Positions 38,173 to 46,505 of a stretch of DNA of 64,000 nt are shown one piece after another (the first letter of the stretch is position 1; every line of letters starts with the position of its first letter). Source of the DNA: an uncultured Eubacterium sp. (lineage in GTDB: Bacteria > Bacillota > Clostridia > Lachnospirales > Lachnospiraceae). Below the pieces are notes generated by a model. The model was not told where the DNA came from, made no database searches, and saw only the letters and a program-made list of their open reading frames with translations. The stretch spans positions 59,227-123,226 of the forward strand of contig NZ_CALGRE010000014.1 in the NCBI RefSeq assembly GCF_937958975.1, given 5' to 3'. The position numbers and the translations under genes are program-made.

Positions 38173-38210
38173 GTACCACAGTTCTTGATTTAAAATGTGG
38201 TACTTTCATT
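38171..38210 (+). terminator. Terminator-like hairpin after mgsA
   Basis: AAGTACCACA (38171-38180) pairs perfectly with TGTGGTACTT (38196-38205) around a 15-base loop; TTCATT follows. The stem begins within the stop codon of mgsA. The T-run is short, so termination may be partial. Confidence 0.6.
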
Positions 38211-38218
38211 AAGATACT

Positions 38219-38247
38219 TTGAATAAAGTATTTTATAACATTAAAAT
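38219..38247 (+). promoter_or_regulatory. Sigma-A type promoter of the P-loop gene
   Basis: TTGAAT (38219-38224) and TAAAAT (38242-38247) are separated by 17 bases; the start codon of the next gene lies 28 bases downstream, with AAAGGAGGA in between. Confidence 0.6.
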
Positions 38248-38274
38248 TTAATAAAACCAAAGGAGGATAGCAAC

Positions 38275-38688
38275 ATGATTGAAGTTATTTGCGGTGAAAA
38301 AGGTAATGGAAAAACAAAAATTATGTTACAAAAGACCAATGAAATTATCTCACAGGCACAGGGAGCTGTAGTATATATCGATAAAAGCTCACAGCATATG
38401 TATGAACTGAATAATCAGATTCGGTTAATTAATATTACAGAATATCCTGTAACTACATATGAGGGTTTTATTGGTTTCGTATCAGGTTTATTATCGGGAA
38501 ACCATGATATTGAATGTGTATTTATTGACAGTTTACTAAAGGTTGCTTATCTGGATAGAGATAACATTACTTCAGCCATTGAAACATTAGAGCGTTTAAG
38601 TAACAATGTAAAATTTATTTGTAGTATTTCTTTATCGGAAGGGGATTTACCGCAAAGTGTCAGGGAAAAAATAATTGTATCCTGCTAA
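38275..38688 (+). CDS. Small P-loop protein of unknown function
   Basis: A 137-residue protein starting with a clear Walker A motif, GEKGNGKT, at residues 7-14. A probable Walker B strand is IECVFIDSLL near residue 82. The protein is too short for a full ATPase core of the usual families and has no membrane segment. Similar proteins in Clostridia are sometimes labelled PilT-like, but no pilus genes are nearby and I do not support that. It has its own promoter and a strong terminator, so it is a single-gene unit. Function unknown. Confidence 0.8.
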   Translation: MIEVICGEKGNGKTKIMLQKTNEIISQAQGAVVYIDKSSQHMYELNNQIRLINITEYPVTTYEGFIGFVSGLLSGNHDIECVFIDSLLKVAYLDRDNITSAIETLERLSNNVKFICSISLSEGDLPQSVREKIIVSC

Positions 38689-38690
38689 TA

Positions 38691-38741
38691 AATAAAACAT
38701 CCATATACTAAGACATTTGTCTGATATATGGATGTTTTATT
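38691..38741. terminator. Bidirectional terminator between convergent genes
   Basis: A 17-bp perfect stem, AATAAAACATCCATATA (38691-38707) with its complement at 38725-38741, and an inner AGAC-ATTT-GTCT stem. A-runs and T-runs flank both sides, so it can stop transcription from the plus-strand P-loop gene and the minus-strand DUF378 gene. Confidence 0.9.
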
Positions 38742-38754
38742 CGTTATATAGATT

Positions 38755-38970
38755 TTATCTGTTTTCTCCGAATGAACAAATTCTTCCGAATAAACTTATA
38801 ATATAAAGCCCGCATATTCCTACAATTGCATACACAATTCTAGATAGCCATGTCAACTGACCAAAGAGAAATGCAACAAGGTCAAATTTAAAAAAGCCGA
38901 TTAATCCCCAGTTGATTGCTCCAATGATAACAAGTGTTAACACCAAATAATCTAAACCTTTTGATTTCAT
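38755..38970 (-). CDS. DUF378 small membrane protein
   Basis: A 71-residue protein with two membrane segments, about residues 7-27 (DYLVLTLVIIGAINWGLIGF) and 42-62 (LSRIVYAIVGICGLYIISLF). The LxxIGAINWGLxGFFxFDLVAFLFG pattern is the DUF378 signature. Function is unknown. A strong AAAGGAGGT site precedes it. It is transcribed alone, against the direction of its neighbours. Confidence 0.88.
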   Translation of the reverse strand: MKSKGLDYLVLTLVIIGAINWGLIGFFKFDLVAFLFGQLTWLSRIVYAIVGICGLYIISLFGRICSFGENR

Positions 38971-39049
38971 AAATATTACCTCCTTTAAAGTCTGATATTA
39001 TTTTTTCCAAAAGAATAAAAATAATACATTTTAAATTTATTTAGAAATA

Positions 39050-39078
39050 TTGACTTACACTTGATAATATTAGATAAT
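39050..39078 (+). promoter_or_regulatory. Sigma-A type promoter of the HlyD-like/yggS/sepF operon
   Basis: TTGACT (39050-39055) and GATAAT (39073-39078) are 17 bases apart and lie 28 bases ahead of the first gene of the run that goes on to rluD. Confidence 0.7.
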
Positions 39079-39105
39079 GAAAGTTAAGTTTTAGGAGAGA
39101 ATAAG

Positions 39106-40515
39106 ATGTCAAAAAGAAAGAGAAAACGTGTAATCAAATTTAATTCCCCATTTCATATTAATGTGGGAATCGTTGTTTTTGGTTTGATTTTAGTTTATAT
39201 ATTTATAAATTCGGTAATTTATTTTTCCACAGAAAAAACAAAATATTATGAAGTTACAACGGGAACCAATGCAGAAGTTGTAAATAAAACATATCTTGGT
39301 ATTGCGCTTAGAAATGAAATAATAGAATATGCAAAACAATCAGGATATATAGATTATTATATCCGTGAAGGTTCACGGATATCAAAAAATTCTACCTTAT
39401 ACAGTATAGACTCTACCGGAAAATTAAATGATTTGTTAGCACAGGTAAGTAAAGATAATGCAAATATGACAGAAGAAAATATGAAAACGATTTCCAATAT
39501 ATTATATGATTATAGCAATAATTATAATGATATGGAGTTTTCTGATGTTTACGATTTTAAAAGTACATTAAAAGGGACTGTTGTGGATCTTGTAAATATG
39601 AATTCATTACAAAAGTTAGCAAAACGTAATGGTGGGAGTTTTACAATAGATAAATCTGAGGTTTCAGGAATTGTCCTTTATCGTGTAGATGATTATGAGA
39701 CATTAGCTCCCAATAAGTTAAAGAAATCGCTTTTTAATAAATCAGAATATACTTCAGCGCTCTTTTCTTCCGGTGACAGGATTGAAAAGGGAATGCCTAT
39801 TTACAAGTCAATAAATTCTGATGAATGGAGTATAGCGGTTCAGCTTTCTAAATCTCAGGCAAAAAAATATAAAGCTGAGGCAAAACAGAGAGATAGTGAT
39901 TTTACTAATGTTAAAATTAAATTTATGAAAGATGGTCTGTCTACTACAGCCAATTTAAAAGTAGTAACTGGAGAAGATAAAAATTATTATGGTATCATTA
40001 CACTTTCAAAGTATGTTGTGAGATATGCAACAGACAGATTTTTGGATATTCAGATTGTGGAAGAATCAAAATCAGGATATAAAGTCCCTAAATCTTCTAT
40101 CGTGTCAAACGAATTGTATGTAGTACCAATAAACTATAGTACCAAAGGAAAAAACAATAATAATATTGGTTTTAACGTTCAAAACAGTAATCGTAAAAAA
40201 GATGAATCACAAATTTATTATCCGCCGATAGCATATAAAGATAAACATAATTATTATATTTCTAAGATTTATTTTAATGAAGGGGATGTTATTACAAAAC
40301 CAAATTCCCACGAAAATTATGTGATTCAGCGTACAAGAGAGTTTATGGGTGCTTATAATATCAATAATGGATATACAATATTTACTGTTGTTAAAATTTT
40401 GGACAGCACTCCGGAGTACAATATTATAAAAAAGATGGATTATAGTTTGCAGATTTATGACCGCATTGTATTAGATGCAAGTAAAGTATCTGAAAATCAA
40501 GTTATTTATCAATAA
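39106..40515 (+). CDS. HlyD-like membrane protein (biotin-lipoyl-like periplasmic-adaptor fold)
   Basis: A 469-residue protein with a basic N-terminus (MSKRKRKRV) and one membrane segment (about 19-40, HINVGIVVFGLILVYIFINS). The extracytoplasmic part begins with a barrel-sandwich-like stretch (GYIDYYIREGSRISKNSTLYSID) typical of HlyD-type adaptors, and later has SSGDRIEKGMPIYKSI and PKSSIVSNELYVVPINY. No ABC transporter or outer-membrane partner is adjacent. In Clostridia a similar protein precedes yggS and sepF, so a role in the envelope or division is more likely than export; this is inference. An AGGAGAG site at 39092 supports the start. Confidence 0.75.
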   Translation: MSKRKRKRVIKFNSPFHINVGIVVFGLILVYIFINSVIYFSTEKTKYYEVTTGTNAEVVNKTYLGIALRNEIIEYAKQSGYIDYYIREGSRISKNSTLYSIDSTGKLNDLLAQVSKDNANMTEENMKTISNILYDYSNNYNDMEFSDVYDFKSTLKGTVVDLVNMNSLQKLAKRNGGSFTIDKSEVSGIVLYRVDDYETLAPNKLKKSLFNKSEYTSALFSSGDRIEKGMPIYKSINSDEWSIAVQLSKSQAKKYKAEAKQRDSDFTNVKIKFMKDGLSTTANLKVVTGEDKNYYGIITLSKYVVRYATDRFLDIQIVEESKSGYKVPKSSIVSNELYVVPINYSTKGKNNNNIGFNVQNSNRKKDESQIYYPPIAYKDKHNYYISKIYFNEGDVITKPNSHENYVIQRTREFMGAYNINNGYTIFTVVKILDSTPEYNIIKKMDYSLQIYDRIVLDASKVSENQVIYQ

Positions 40516-40543
40516 AATCAGGAATAGGCAGGTTATAAGAATT

Positions 40544-41236
40544 ATGATAATTGAAAATATTGAAAAAGTTAGAGAAAATATAAGAAAAGCTTGTGAAAAA
40601 TCGGGAAGAAATATTGAGGATATAACCTTAATTGCCGTAAGTAAAACAAAACCAATTTCAGCAATAAAAGATGCGCTTCCTTCCGGTATTTTAGATTACG
40701 GTGAGAATAAAGTACAGGAACTAAGTGACAAGTATGACGAATTACCGAAAGATATCCGATGGCATATGATTGGCCATTTGCAGCGAAATAAAGTTAAATA
40801 TTTAGTGGGTAAAGTGGACATGATTCATTCGGTTGATTCGTTGAGACTAGCAGAACAAATAGAAAAAGAATTTGCGAAAAAAGATATAATTTGTAATATT
40901 CTCATCGAAGTAAATATGGCGCAGGAGGAGAGCAAGTTTGGCATAACCGCCAAAGAAACAGAAGATTTAATATGCAAAATTTCCCAATTACCCCATATCA
41001 GAATAAAAGGTCTTATGACAATTGCTCCATATACGGAAAATGCCGAAGAAAACCGTATTTATTTTAAGCAAATGAAAAAATTATCGGTTGACATAAGAGA
41101 TAAAAACATTGATAATGTTACTATGGATGTTCTTTCGATGGGAATGACCGGCGATTATGAAGTAGCTATTGAAGAAGGTTCTACGATGGTTAGAGTTGGC
41201 ACCGGCATATTTGGAGAAAGAAATTATAATTTATAA
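40544..41236 (+). CDS. yggS: YggS family PLP-binding protein (PLP homeostasis)
   Basis: A 230-residue alanine-racemase-fold protein that binds PLP without known catalysis and keeps vitamin B6 balanced. Key features are LIAVSKTKPISAI with the PLP lysine (near 35), YGENKVQELSDKY, RWHMIGHLQRNKVKY and the C-terminal STMVRVGTGIFGER. I place the start at ATG 40544, as the longer frame to 40475 runs into the upstream gene; AGGCAGG lies at 40526. The gene comes directly before sepF, as in the ylm cluster of Firmicutes, where it is called ylmE. Confidence 0.94.
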   Translation: MIIENIEKVRENIRKACEKSGRNIEDITLIAVSKTKPISAIKDALPSGILDYGENKVQELSDKYDELPKDIRWHMIGHLQRNKVKYLVGKVDMIHSVDSLRLAEQIEKEFAKKDIICNILIEVNMAQEESKFGITAKETEDLICKISQLPHIRIKGLMTIAPYTENAEENRIYFKQMKKLSVDIRDKNIDNVTMDVLSMGMTGDYEVAIEEGSTMVRVGTGIFGERNYNL

Positions 41237-41255
41237 AAATATATGGGAGAGAAGC

Positions 41256-41843
41256 ATGTCAAAGTTTGGTGATAAATTTAAGAACATTTTTACTGTAGAT
41301 TACGAAGATGATTATGAAGATGATTACTATGATGATTACGAAGAGGATATCGTTGAAGAAAATGAATCCATTGGCAGAAAGAGAAGAGGAGAGAGTGTTG
41401 TCAGGGAAGAAACACCACTGTCCCAAAGTACAACATCTAATCGTTCCCGGAATACAAGGGCTACTTCACAGGTAAAAAATAGCAGGAGCAGCAGAAATAG
41501 CAAAGTTGTTCCAATGAGAAGCAGCAATGATATGGAAGTATGTGTTATGAAGCCTACACATTACGAGGAGACGAAGGATATTATTAATACATTGTTAGAG
41601 GGTAAATCTGTTGTATTGAATCTTGAGGGAATGAAGTTAGATTTAGCTCAGAGAATTGTAGATTCTGTGAGTGGTGGTTGTTATGCCATACAGGGAAATC
41701 TTCAAAAAATCAGTGGTTATATTTATCTTGTAACTCCTAGTTCTGTAGATATTACAGGTGATTTCCAGGATACAATCAGTGAAAGAACAGCAGATTATAG
41801 CTCTTCTGCTTATGAGTCACGCAGAAATTATTATGGTGAATAA
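41256..41843 (+). CDS. sepF: Cell division protein SepF
   Basis: Cytosolic FtsZ-tethering protein of 195 residues. The N-terminal membrane-targeting helix (SKFGDKFKNIFTVDY) is followed by an acidic Asp/Glu/Tyr-rich stretch and a Ser/Arg/Thr-rich linker, then the DUF552 core (about 95-180) with EVCVMKPTHYEETKDI and GKSVVLNLEGM. This domain forms the polymers that align FtsZ filaments. The start at ATG 41256 follows GGGAGAG at 41245-41251; the longer frame overlaps yggS and is not expected. The order yggS-sepF-ylmH fits the conserved ylm cluster. Confidence 0.95.
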   Translation: MSKFGDKFKNIFTVDYEDDYEDDYYDDYEEDIVEENESIGRKRRGESVVREETPLSQSTTSNRSRNTRATSQVKNSRSSRNSKVVPMRSSNDMEVCVMKPTHYEETKDIINTLLEGKSVVLNLEGMKLDLAQRIVDSVSGGCYAIQGNLQKISGYIYLVTPSSVDITGDFQDTISERTADYSSSAYESRRNYYGE

Positions 41844-41849
41844 TATATT

Positions 41850-42605
41850 ATGAATAAAGATGAACATTATTTGCGCAGTCGGTTTCTAGACCTTGCGAAT
41901 ACAGCATTTCATAGAAATATTTATACATACACAGATTTTTTAAATATTAACGAAATTCATATATTAAAATGCATGGAAACTCAATTACCTCCTGTCAACA
42001 TCCGGCTTACAGGAGGTAATAATTATGCTGAGAGAAAAATTGCAATTTTTTCTCCAATGGATATTTGTTATGATGAAACAATTCCAATTTCAATTATAAG
42101 GATTGCACCCAAAAATTCCAAGTATTCGGATATTCTTACTCATAGGGATTATTTAGGTGCTATTTTAAATTTAGGAATAACAAGAAATAAAATTGGAGAT
42201 ATTTTTATTTTAGAGGGAGAGGCATATGTTTACTGTATCACGGATATTGCAAAATATATTTGTGAGAATCTAAGCAAAATTAAATACACATTTATCACAA
42301 TAGGAATTGTTGATAGTCCTGATTTTACTGTAAAACCGTCTCTGAAAAATGTTACAGGCACAATTTCCAATATACGTCTTGACAGCCTTATTTCAGTGGC
42401 TTTTCAAACATCAAGAAACAGTATTGTATCTCTTATAGAGGGAGGAAAAGTGTTCGTAAATGGCAGACTGGTGACCTCTAATGGCTATTCTGTGAAAAAA
42501 GACGATATTATTTCTGTTCGGGGTAAGGGAAGATTTATATATAATGGTATATTAAAAAATACAAAAAAGGGAAGAAATCTGGTTTCACTGGATTTATATA
42601 TATAA
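41850..42605 (+). CDS. ylmH: S4-domain RNA-binding protein YlmH
   Basis: A 251-residue protein with an N-terminal domain (about 1-160) and a C-terminal S4 RNA-binding domain (about 175-245, with IRLDSLISVAFQTSR and GKVFVNGRLV). In Bacillus YlmH binds stalled 50S-tRNA complexes as part of ribosome rescue, and the gene lies in the division cluster next to sepF. It begins seven bases after sepF. An internal inverted repeat at 41984-42020 is described separately. Confidence 0.9.
   Translation: MNKDEHYLRSRFLDLANTAFHRNIYTYTDFLNINEIHILKCMETQLPPVNIRLTGGNNYAERKIAIFSPMDICYDETIPISIIRIAPKNSKYSDILTHRDYLGAILNLGITRNKIGDIFILEGEAYVYCITDIAKYICENLSKIKYTFITIGIVDSPDFTVKPSLKNVTGTISNIRLDSLISVAFQTSRNSIVSLIEGGKVFVNGRLVTSNGYSVKKDDIISVRGKGRFIYNGILKNTKKGRNLVSLDLYI
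41984..42020 (+). repeat. 12-bp perfect inverted repeat inside ylmH
   Basis: ATTACCTCCTGT (41984-41995) pairs with ACAGGAGGTAAT (42009-42020) around a 13-base loop. The right arm contains a full Shine-Dalgarno sequence, AGGAGGT, followed at 42025 by an out-of-frame ATG. It lies within codons for the LPPVNIRLTGGNN region, so chance arising from coding cannot be excluded. Confidence 0.4.
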
Positions 42606-42620
42606 AGGTGGACTCTAATT

Positions 42621-43154
42621 ATGAAAAAATATAGTTATCTATTAAAAATTGCCTTATTTGAGCTTTTTTTGATTGTTTTTGATCAGTTGAGTAAATATTG
42701 GGCAACAAACTTCTTAAAAGGGAAAAATGACTTTGAAATTATAAAAGATGTTTTGTGTTTTCATTATTTGGATGGTGGAAATACCGGTGCAGCGTGGGGA
42801 ATGTTATCCGGAAAAATTGTTCTTTTTATTCTTTTTACACTCTTAGCTATTATTATAATCTGCAAATTTATGTGTAATATATATCAATTAATGAAGCAAA
42901 AAGACAAATATGCCATTAGATTTTTAAATATTTCGATGGCATTACTTATGGCAGGAGCAATAGGAAATTTAATTGATCGTATTGTCCACCATTATGTAAT
43001 TGATTTTATTTATTTTAAATTAATTAATTTCCCAATATTTAATGTGGCCGATTGCTATGTTACGGTTTCATGTATTTGTATTATTATCATTTGTGCCTTT
43101 AAAATAGACGAGGAAGAATTTAATTATATTATTTCATTCAAAAATAAAAAATAG
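42621..43154 (+). CDS. lspA: Lipoprotein signal peptidase II
   Basis: Aspartyl peptidase of 177 residues that cleaves signal peptides from prolipoproteins in the membrane. Four membrane segments are visible, and the family motifs are FDQLSKYWA near residue 20, GNTGAAWGML near 55, and the two catalytic aspartates in GNLIDRIVHHYVIDF and FNVADCYV. The C-terminus has an additional charged tail. It is followed by rluD, a widely conserved pairing. Confidence 0.96.
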   Translation: MKKYSYLLKIALFELFLIVFDQLSKYWATNFLKGKNDFEIIKDVLCFHYLDGGNTGAAWGMLSGKIVLFILFTLLAIIIICKFMCNIYQLMKQKDKYAIRFLNISMALLMAGAIGNLIDRIVHHYVIDFIYFKLINFPIFNVADCYVTVSCICIIIICAFKIDEEEFNYIISFKNKK

Positions 43155-43178
43155 TATCTATGATATAAGGAGACCTTT

Positions 43179-44090
43179 ATGTGTGAAAAAATATATGCGG
43201 ATGAACAGGGGCAAGGGATTCGGATAGACAAATACCTGGGCGAAGTATTACAGGATACATCCCGTTCTTATATTCAAAAACTAATAATGGAACAAAATAT
43301 ACTGGTAAATAATGAACCGTGTAAGTCAAATTATAAATTGAGAAATGGAGATATCATATCAGTTGATATTCCTGAGCCGATTTTTGCGGCGATTATTCCG
43401 GAAGATATCCCTTTGGATATTATATATGAAGACGATGATATTTTAATTGTAAATAAGCCAAAGGACTTCGTTGTACATCCTGCACCCGGTCATTATTCCG
43501 GAACATTGGTCAATGCGTTAATGTATCATTGTAATGAAAATCTTTCCAGTATCAATGGAGTTTTAAGACCGGGTATTGTTCACAGAATTGATAAAGATAC
43601 AACCGGTGCATTAATTGTCTGTAAAAACAATTTTAGTCATAATTTTATTTCTGAACAGTTAAAAGTTCATTCTATTACAAGAAAATATGTCGGAATCGTA
43701 CAAGGCTGCTTTGATACGTTATCCGGTGTTATAGATGCCCCAATTGGCAGACATCCAAATAATAGAAAACAAATGTGTATCAATGAAAAAAATGGGAAGC
43801 ATGCAGTTACGCATTATAAAGTGTTAAAACAATTTACGAAATATGCGTTTGTTGAATTTCAATTAGAAACAGGGCGTACGCACCAGATTAGAGTTCATAT
43901 GGCAAGTATCAATCATCCTTTACTGGGTGATGACATTTACAATCATAATAAATGTCCTTTTAAATTACAGGGGCAATGCCTGCATGCTAAAACCATCGGT
44001 TTTATACACCCGACAAAAAAAGAATATGTGGAATTTACAGCCCCGATACCGGAATATATGATAAATTTGATAGATAAGGTACTTGTTTAA
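43179..44090 (+). CDS. rluD: RluD-family 23S rRNA pseudouridine synthase
   Basis: A 303-residue pseudouridine synthase with an N-terminal S4 domain (about 12-75, RIDKYLGEVLQDTSRSYIQK) and the catalytic domain with HRIDKDTTGALIV, where the aspartate at the centre is the nucleophile. TGRTHQIRVHM near residue 232 is the family signature. The exact rRNA sites cannot be told from sequence. AGGAGA ahead of the ATG supports the start. It closes the operon and is followed by a strong terminator. Confidence 0.93.
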   Translation: MCEKIYADEQGQGIRIDKYLGEVLQDTSRSYIQKLIMEQNILVNNEPCKSNYKLRNGDIISVDIPEPIFAAIIPEDIPLDIIYEDDDILIVNKPKDFVVHPAPGHYSGTLVNALMYHCNENLSSINGVLRPGIVHRIDKDTTGALIVCKNNFSHNFISEQLKVHSITRKYVGIVQGCFDTLSGVIDAPIGRHPNNRKQMCINEKNGKHAVTHYKVLKQFTKYAFVEFQLETGRTHQIRVHMASINHPLLGDDIYNHNKCPFKLQGQCLHAKTIGFIHPTKKEYVEFTAPIPEYMINLIDKVLV

Positions 44091-44131
44091 AAAAAATTCT
44101 TTACAGTATTCTTCGTTAAACTTGTCTTTTG

Positions 44132-44175
44132 CGAATAGTTGTGTTATTCTGTTTACACAACTATTCGTTTTTTTA
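44132..44175 (+). terminator. Rho-independent terminator after rluD
   Basis: CGAATAGTTGTGT (44132-44144) pairs with ACACAACTATTCG (44155-44167) around a 10-base loop and is followed by TTTTTT. It ends the HlyD-like/yggS/sepF operon. Confidence 0.92.
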
Positions 44176-44193
44176 TTTTAGGAGAAAAATTAT

Positions 44194-44901
44194 ATGAAGG
44201 CTCAAAAGTTATATAGCTACGTCAGACGTGCTGTTGATGATTATCAGATGATAAATGAAGGTGATAAAATTGCCGTTGGCATTTCAGGTGGAAAAGACAG
44301 TCTTACATTACTTTATGCACTAAGCGGTTTAAAAAGATTTTATCCAAATCATTTTGATATTGTTGCATTGACTGTCGACCTGGGATTTGGAATACAGGAT
44401 TTCAGCAAAATATCTGAGTTCTGTCAGAAATTAAATATAGAATATCATGTGATAAAAACGGAGATTGCAGAAATTGTTTTTGATACCCGCAAAGAAACGA
44501 ATCCTTGCTCTCTCTGTGCAAAAATGCGTAAAGGTTCCCTAAATGAATTTGCTAAAAATTTAGACTGCAATAAGATTGCATATGCGCATCATAGAGATGA
44601 TATGATTGAGACTATGCTAATGTCATTGATTTATGAGGGACGCTTCCACTGCTTCCGTCCGGTTACTTATCTAGATAGAATGGATTTAACTGTAATTAGA
44701 CCTATGATGTATATTCCGGAAATGGATGTCATTGGTTTTTCAAATAAGTATATGCTCCCAATTGCTAAAAATCCTTGTCCTGTGGACGGGCATACGAAAC
44801 GGGAATACATAAAAAATCTGGTACAGCAGCTTAATCATGAAAATCCGGGATGTAAAGACAGATTTTTTACGGCTCTTTTACATGGAAGTTTTGATTTATA
44901 A
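44194..44901 (+). CDS. TtcA-family tRNA 2-thiocytidine synthase-like protein
   Basis: A 235-residue PP-loop ATPase. The motif SGGKDS lies at residues 31-36, and NPCSLCAKMRKG near 108-119 holds the CxxC cysteines of the TtcA group, with a further cysteine in NPCPVDGHTKREYIK near 197. TtcA puts sulphur on C32 of certain tRNAs using an iron-sulphur cluster. Bacterial relatives of this short type are not all proven to act on C32, so the target is inferred. It is followed 12 bases later by the recombinase gene. Confidence 0.82.
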   Translation: MKAQKLYSYVRRAVDDYQMINEGDKIAVGISGGKDSLTLLYALSGLKRFYPNHFDIVALTVDLGFGIQDFSKISEFCQKLNIEYHVIKTEIAEIVFDTRKETNPCSLCAKMRKGSLNEFAKNLDCNKIAYAHHRDDMIETMLMSLIYEGRFHCFRPVTYLDRMDLTVIRPMMYIPEMDVIGFSNKYMLPIAKNPCPVDGHTKREYIKNLVQQLNHENPGCKDRFFTALLHGSFDL

Positions 44902-44913
44902 GGAGTATATTGT

Positions 44914-45969
44914 ATGGCTTCATCAAGAAATTATCATGAACAGGTAATTGTGAACAATAATTTAAAATTGAGAGAATTGCAAAAAAATCTTCCTCATTTT
45001 TGTGGCGAATTTTTTAGGGGAATTGAACCTACTACTTCTTCCCGGACCCGAATAGCGTATGCCTATGATTTGACAGTATTTTTTCATTATTTAAAAGCAA
45101 ATAATCCCGATTTAAAAGATATTTGTGTTGTGGATTTTAATTTAAACCTGTTAGACAAAATAACTGCAACAGATATAGAAGAATATTTAGAATATTTGAA
45201 GTTTTATATTACTGAAGATGGAAAAGAACATACAAACAGTGAGCGTGGTATTATGAGAAAATTAGCATGTCTCAGAACTATGTATAAATATTTTTATAAA
45301 AAAGAAAAGATTTCTACTAACCCTGCATCTATCGTGGATATGCCAAAATTACACCAAAAAGAAATTGTGCGTCTCGATACGGATGAAGTCAGTATTCTTT
45401 TAGATGAAGTGGAAACTGGTGACAAGCTGACAAAATCCCAGAAAGGGTTTCATAATAAAACCAAAATAAGAGATATGGCAATTCTCACACTCCTGCTTGG
45501 TACAGGTATTCGTGTTTCTGAATGTGTTGGAATTGATATTACAGATATTGATTTTAAAAATTCAGGTATCAAAATAAGACGAAAAGGTGGAAATGAAACT
45601 ATAATATATTTTGGTGAGGAAGTTGAAGAATGTCTTATGAACTATATTGAGGAACGAAAGTCTATTGTACCACTGACAGGACATGAAAATGCTTTATTCC
45701 TATCACTTCAGAAAAAACGTATCGGTGTCCGTGCAGTAGAAAACCTTGTAAAAAAATACGCATCCCTTGTAACAAACTTAAAAAAAATTACGCCGCACAA
45801 ATTGAGAAGCACTTATGGCACTTCTCTTTATAAAGAAACCGGCGATATCTATTTGGTGGCAGACGTTCTTGGACATAAGGATGTGAATACTACTAAAAAA
45901 CACTATGCTGCCATTGAAGACGAAAGACGGCGTAAAGCAAGAAATGCAGTAAAACTTAGAAAAGACTAA
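44914..45969 (+). CDS. Tyrosine site-specific recombinase (XerC/XerD-like)
   Basis: A 351-residue recombinase with an N-terminal SAM-like core-binding domain (about 20-155) and the C-terminal catalytic domain. The catalytic set is complete: Arg200 (TGIRVSE), His295 and Arg298 (HKLR), His321 (LGHKD) and Tyr331 (HYAAIED). It is embedded in housekeeping genes and has no excisionase, phage gene or visible attachment repeat beside it, so a Xer-type chromosome dimer resolution role is more likely than an integrase. Which dif-pairing role it has is unknown. An AAGGAG site precedes the ATG. Confidence 0.85.
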   Translation: MASSRNYHEQVIVNNNLKLRELQKNLPHFCGEFFRGIEPTTSSRTRIAYAYDLTVFFHYLKANNPDLKDICVVDFNLNLLDKITATDIEEYLEYLKFYITEDGKEHTNSERGIMRKLACLRTMYKYFYKKEKISTNPASIVDMPKLHQKEIVRLDTDEVSILLDEVETGDKLTKSQKGFHNKTKIRDMAILTLLLGTGIRVSECVGIDITDIDFKNSGIKIRRKGGNETIIYFGEEVEECLMNYIEERKSIVPLTGHENALFLSLQKKRIGVRAVENLVKKYASLVTNLKKITPHKLRSTYGTSLYKETGDIYLVADVLGHKDVNTTKKHYAAIEDERRRKARNAVKLRKD

Positions 45970-46034
45970 ATTTTACTGCATCTGCCCTCTTTGTTTGTCA
46001 CAAAGAAGTAAATGGGATAAATAAAAATATAAAA

Positions 46035-46059
46035 ATAAATAATTGAAAGAATTATTTAT
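46035..46059 (-). terminator. A/T-rich hairpin at the end of the LysM gene
   Basis: ATAAATAATT (46035-46044) pairs with AATTATTTAT (46050-46059) around GAAAG. It overlaps the LysM stop codon and lies between convergent genes. All-A/T pairing makes it weak, so this is only a possible terminator. Confidence 0.35.
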
Positions 46060-46447
46060 ATTCATCAGAATAATAAGAAACAACAATGAAGTTTCCAGCT
46101 GTAATCGTATCAGAAGAAAGCTCATTGTTTTTCTTTACTTCGGATATATAATCGGCCACTGAAATATTGCTGTTTACGGTGTATTTTTGTGCTATCGATG
46201 TCAAGGTATCTCCTGGTTTTATCTCATAGCTGGTGAAATATTTATAGGATGGATTTTCCGCATTATCTGTAGCTCTCACATTCACAAAACTGATAATGGT
46301 AATAACAGCTACTACAAAAAGACAAATCAAACTGATACATAATACAATACGCTTTTTTAATTCCCTGATACGAATATTTTTCTTATCTAAAATAATTTGT
46401 TTTCTTTCTTTATAATCTGTATATGATGTGGTTTCTATATTTCTCAT
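46052..46447 (-). CDS. SOS-regulated LysM membrane protein (YneA-like division suppressor)
   Basis: A 131-residue protein: a basic cytoplasmic N-terminus of about 33 residues, one membrane segment (about 34-53, VLCISLICLFVVAVITIISF) and a C-terminal LysM domain (about 72-126, YEIKPGDTLTSIAQKY) that should face the wall and bind peptidoglycan. This build, and divergence from lexA, match YneA of Bacillus, a checkpoint protein that delays division after DNA damage. The promoter TTGACA-N17-TAATAT carries a LexA-type box in its spacer. Function as a division inhibitor is inferred by build and context. GGAGGT precedes the ATG. Confidence 0.85.
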   Translation of the reverse strand: MRNIETTSYTDYKERKQIILDKKNIRIRELKKRIVLCISLICLFVVAVITIISFVNVRATDNAENPSYKYFTSYEIKPGDTLTSIAQKYTVNSNISVADYISEVKKNNELSSDTITAGNFIVVSYYSDEYK

Positions 46448-46479
46448 CTGTTTACCTCCAAATATTCTTTATGTATGTA

Positions 46480-46493
46480 GGAACATCTGTTCG
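46480..46493 (-). promoter_or_regulatory. LexA-type box 1 (downstream of the LysM promoter)
   Basis: GGAACATCTGTTCG matches the Gram-positive SOS box core CGAAC-N4-GTTCG at all but the first base. It lies between the -10 element and the ATG of the LysM gene, so a bound repressor would block transcription. Confidence 0.75.
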
Positions 46494-46505
46494 TTTCTAA
46501 TACAT

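Noticed and set aside
38275..38688. PilT-like pilus ATPase
   Set aside because: It is far too short, has only a P-loop in common, and no pilus genes are near.
41169..41255. N-terminal extension of SepF by 29 residues
   Set aside because: It overlaps yggS, and the ribosome binding site fits the ATG at 41256.
44914..45969. Tyrosine recombinase as integrase of a mobile element
   Set aside because: It has no excisionase, attachment repeats or cargo nearby and sits among housekeeping genes; a Xer-type role is more likely.
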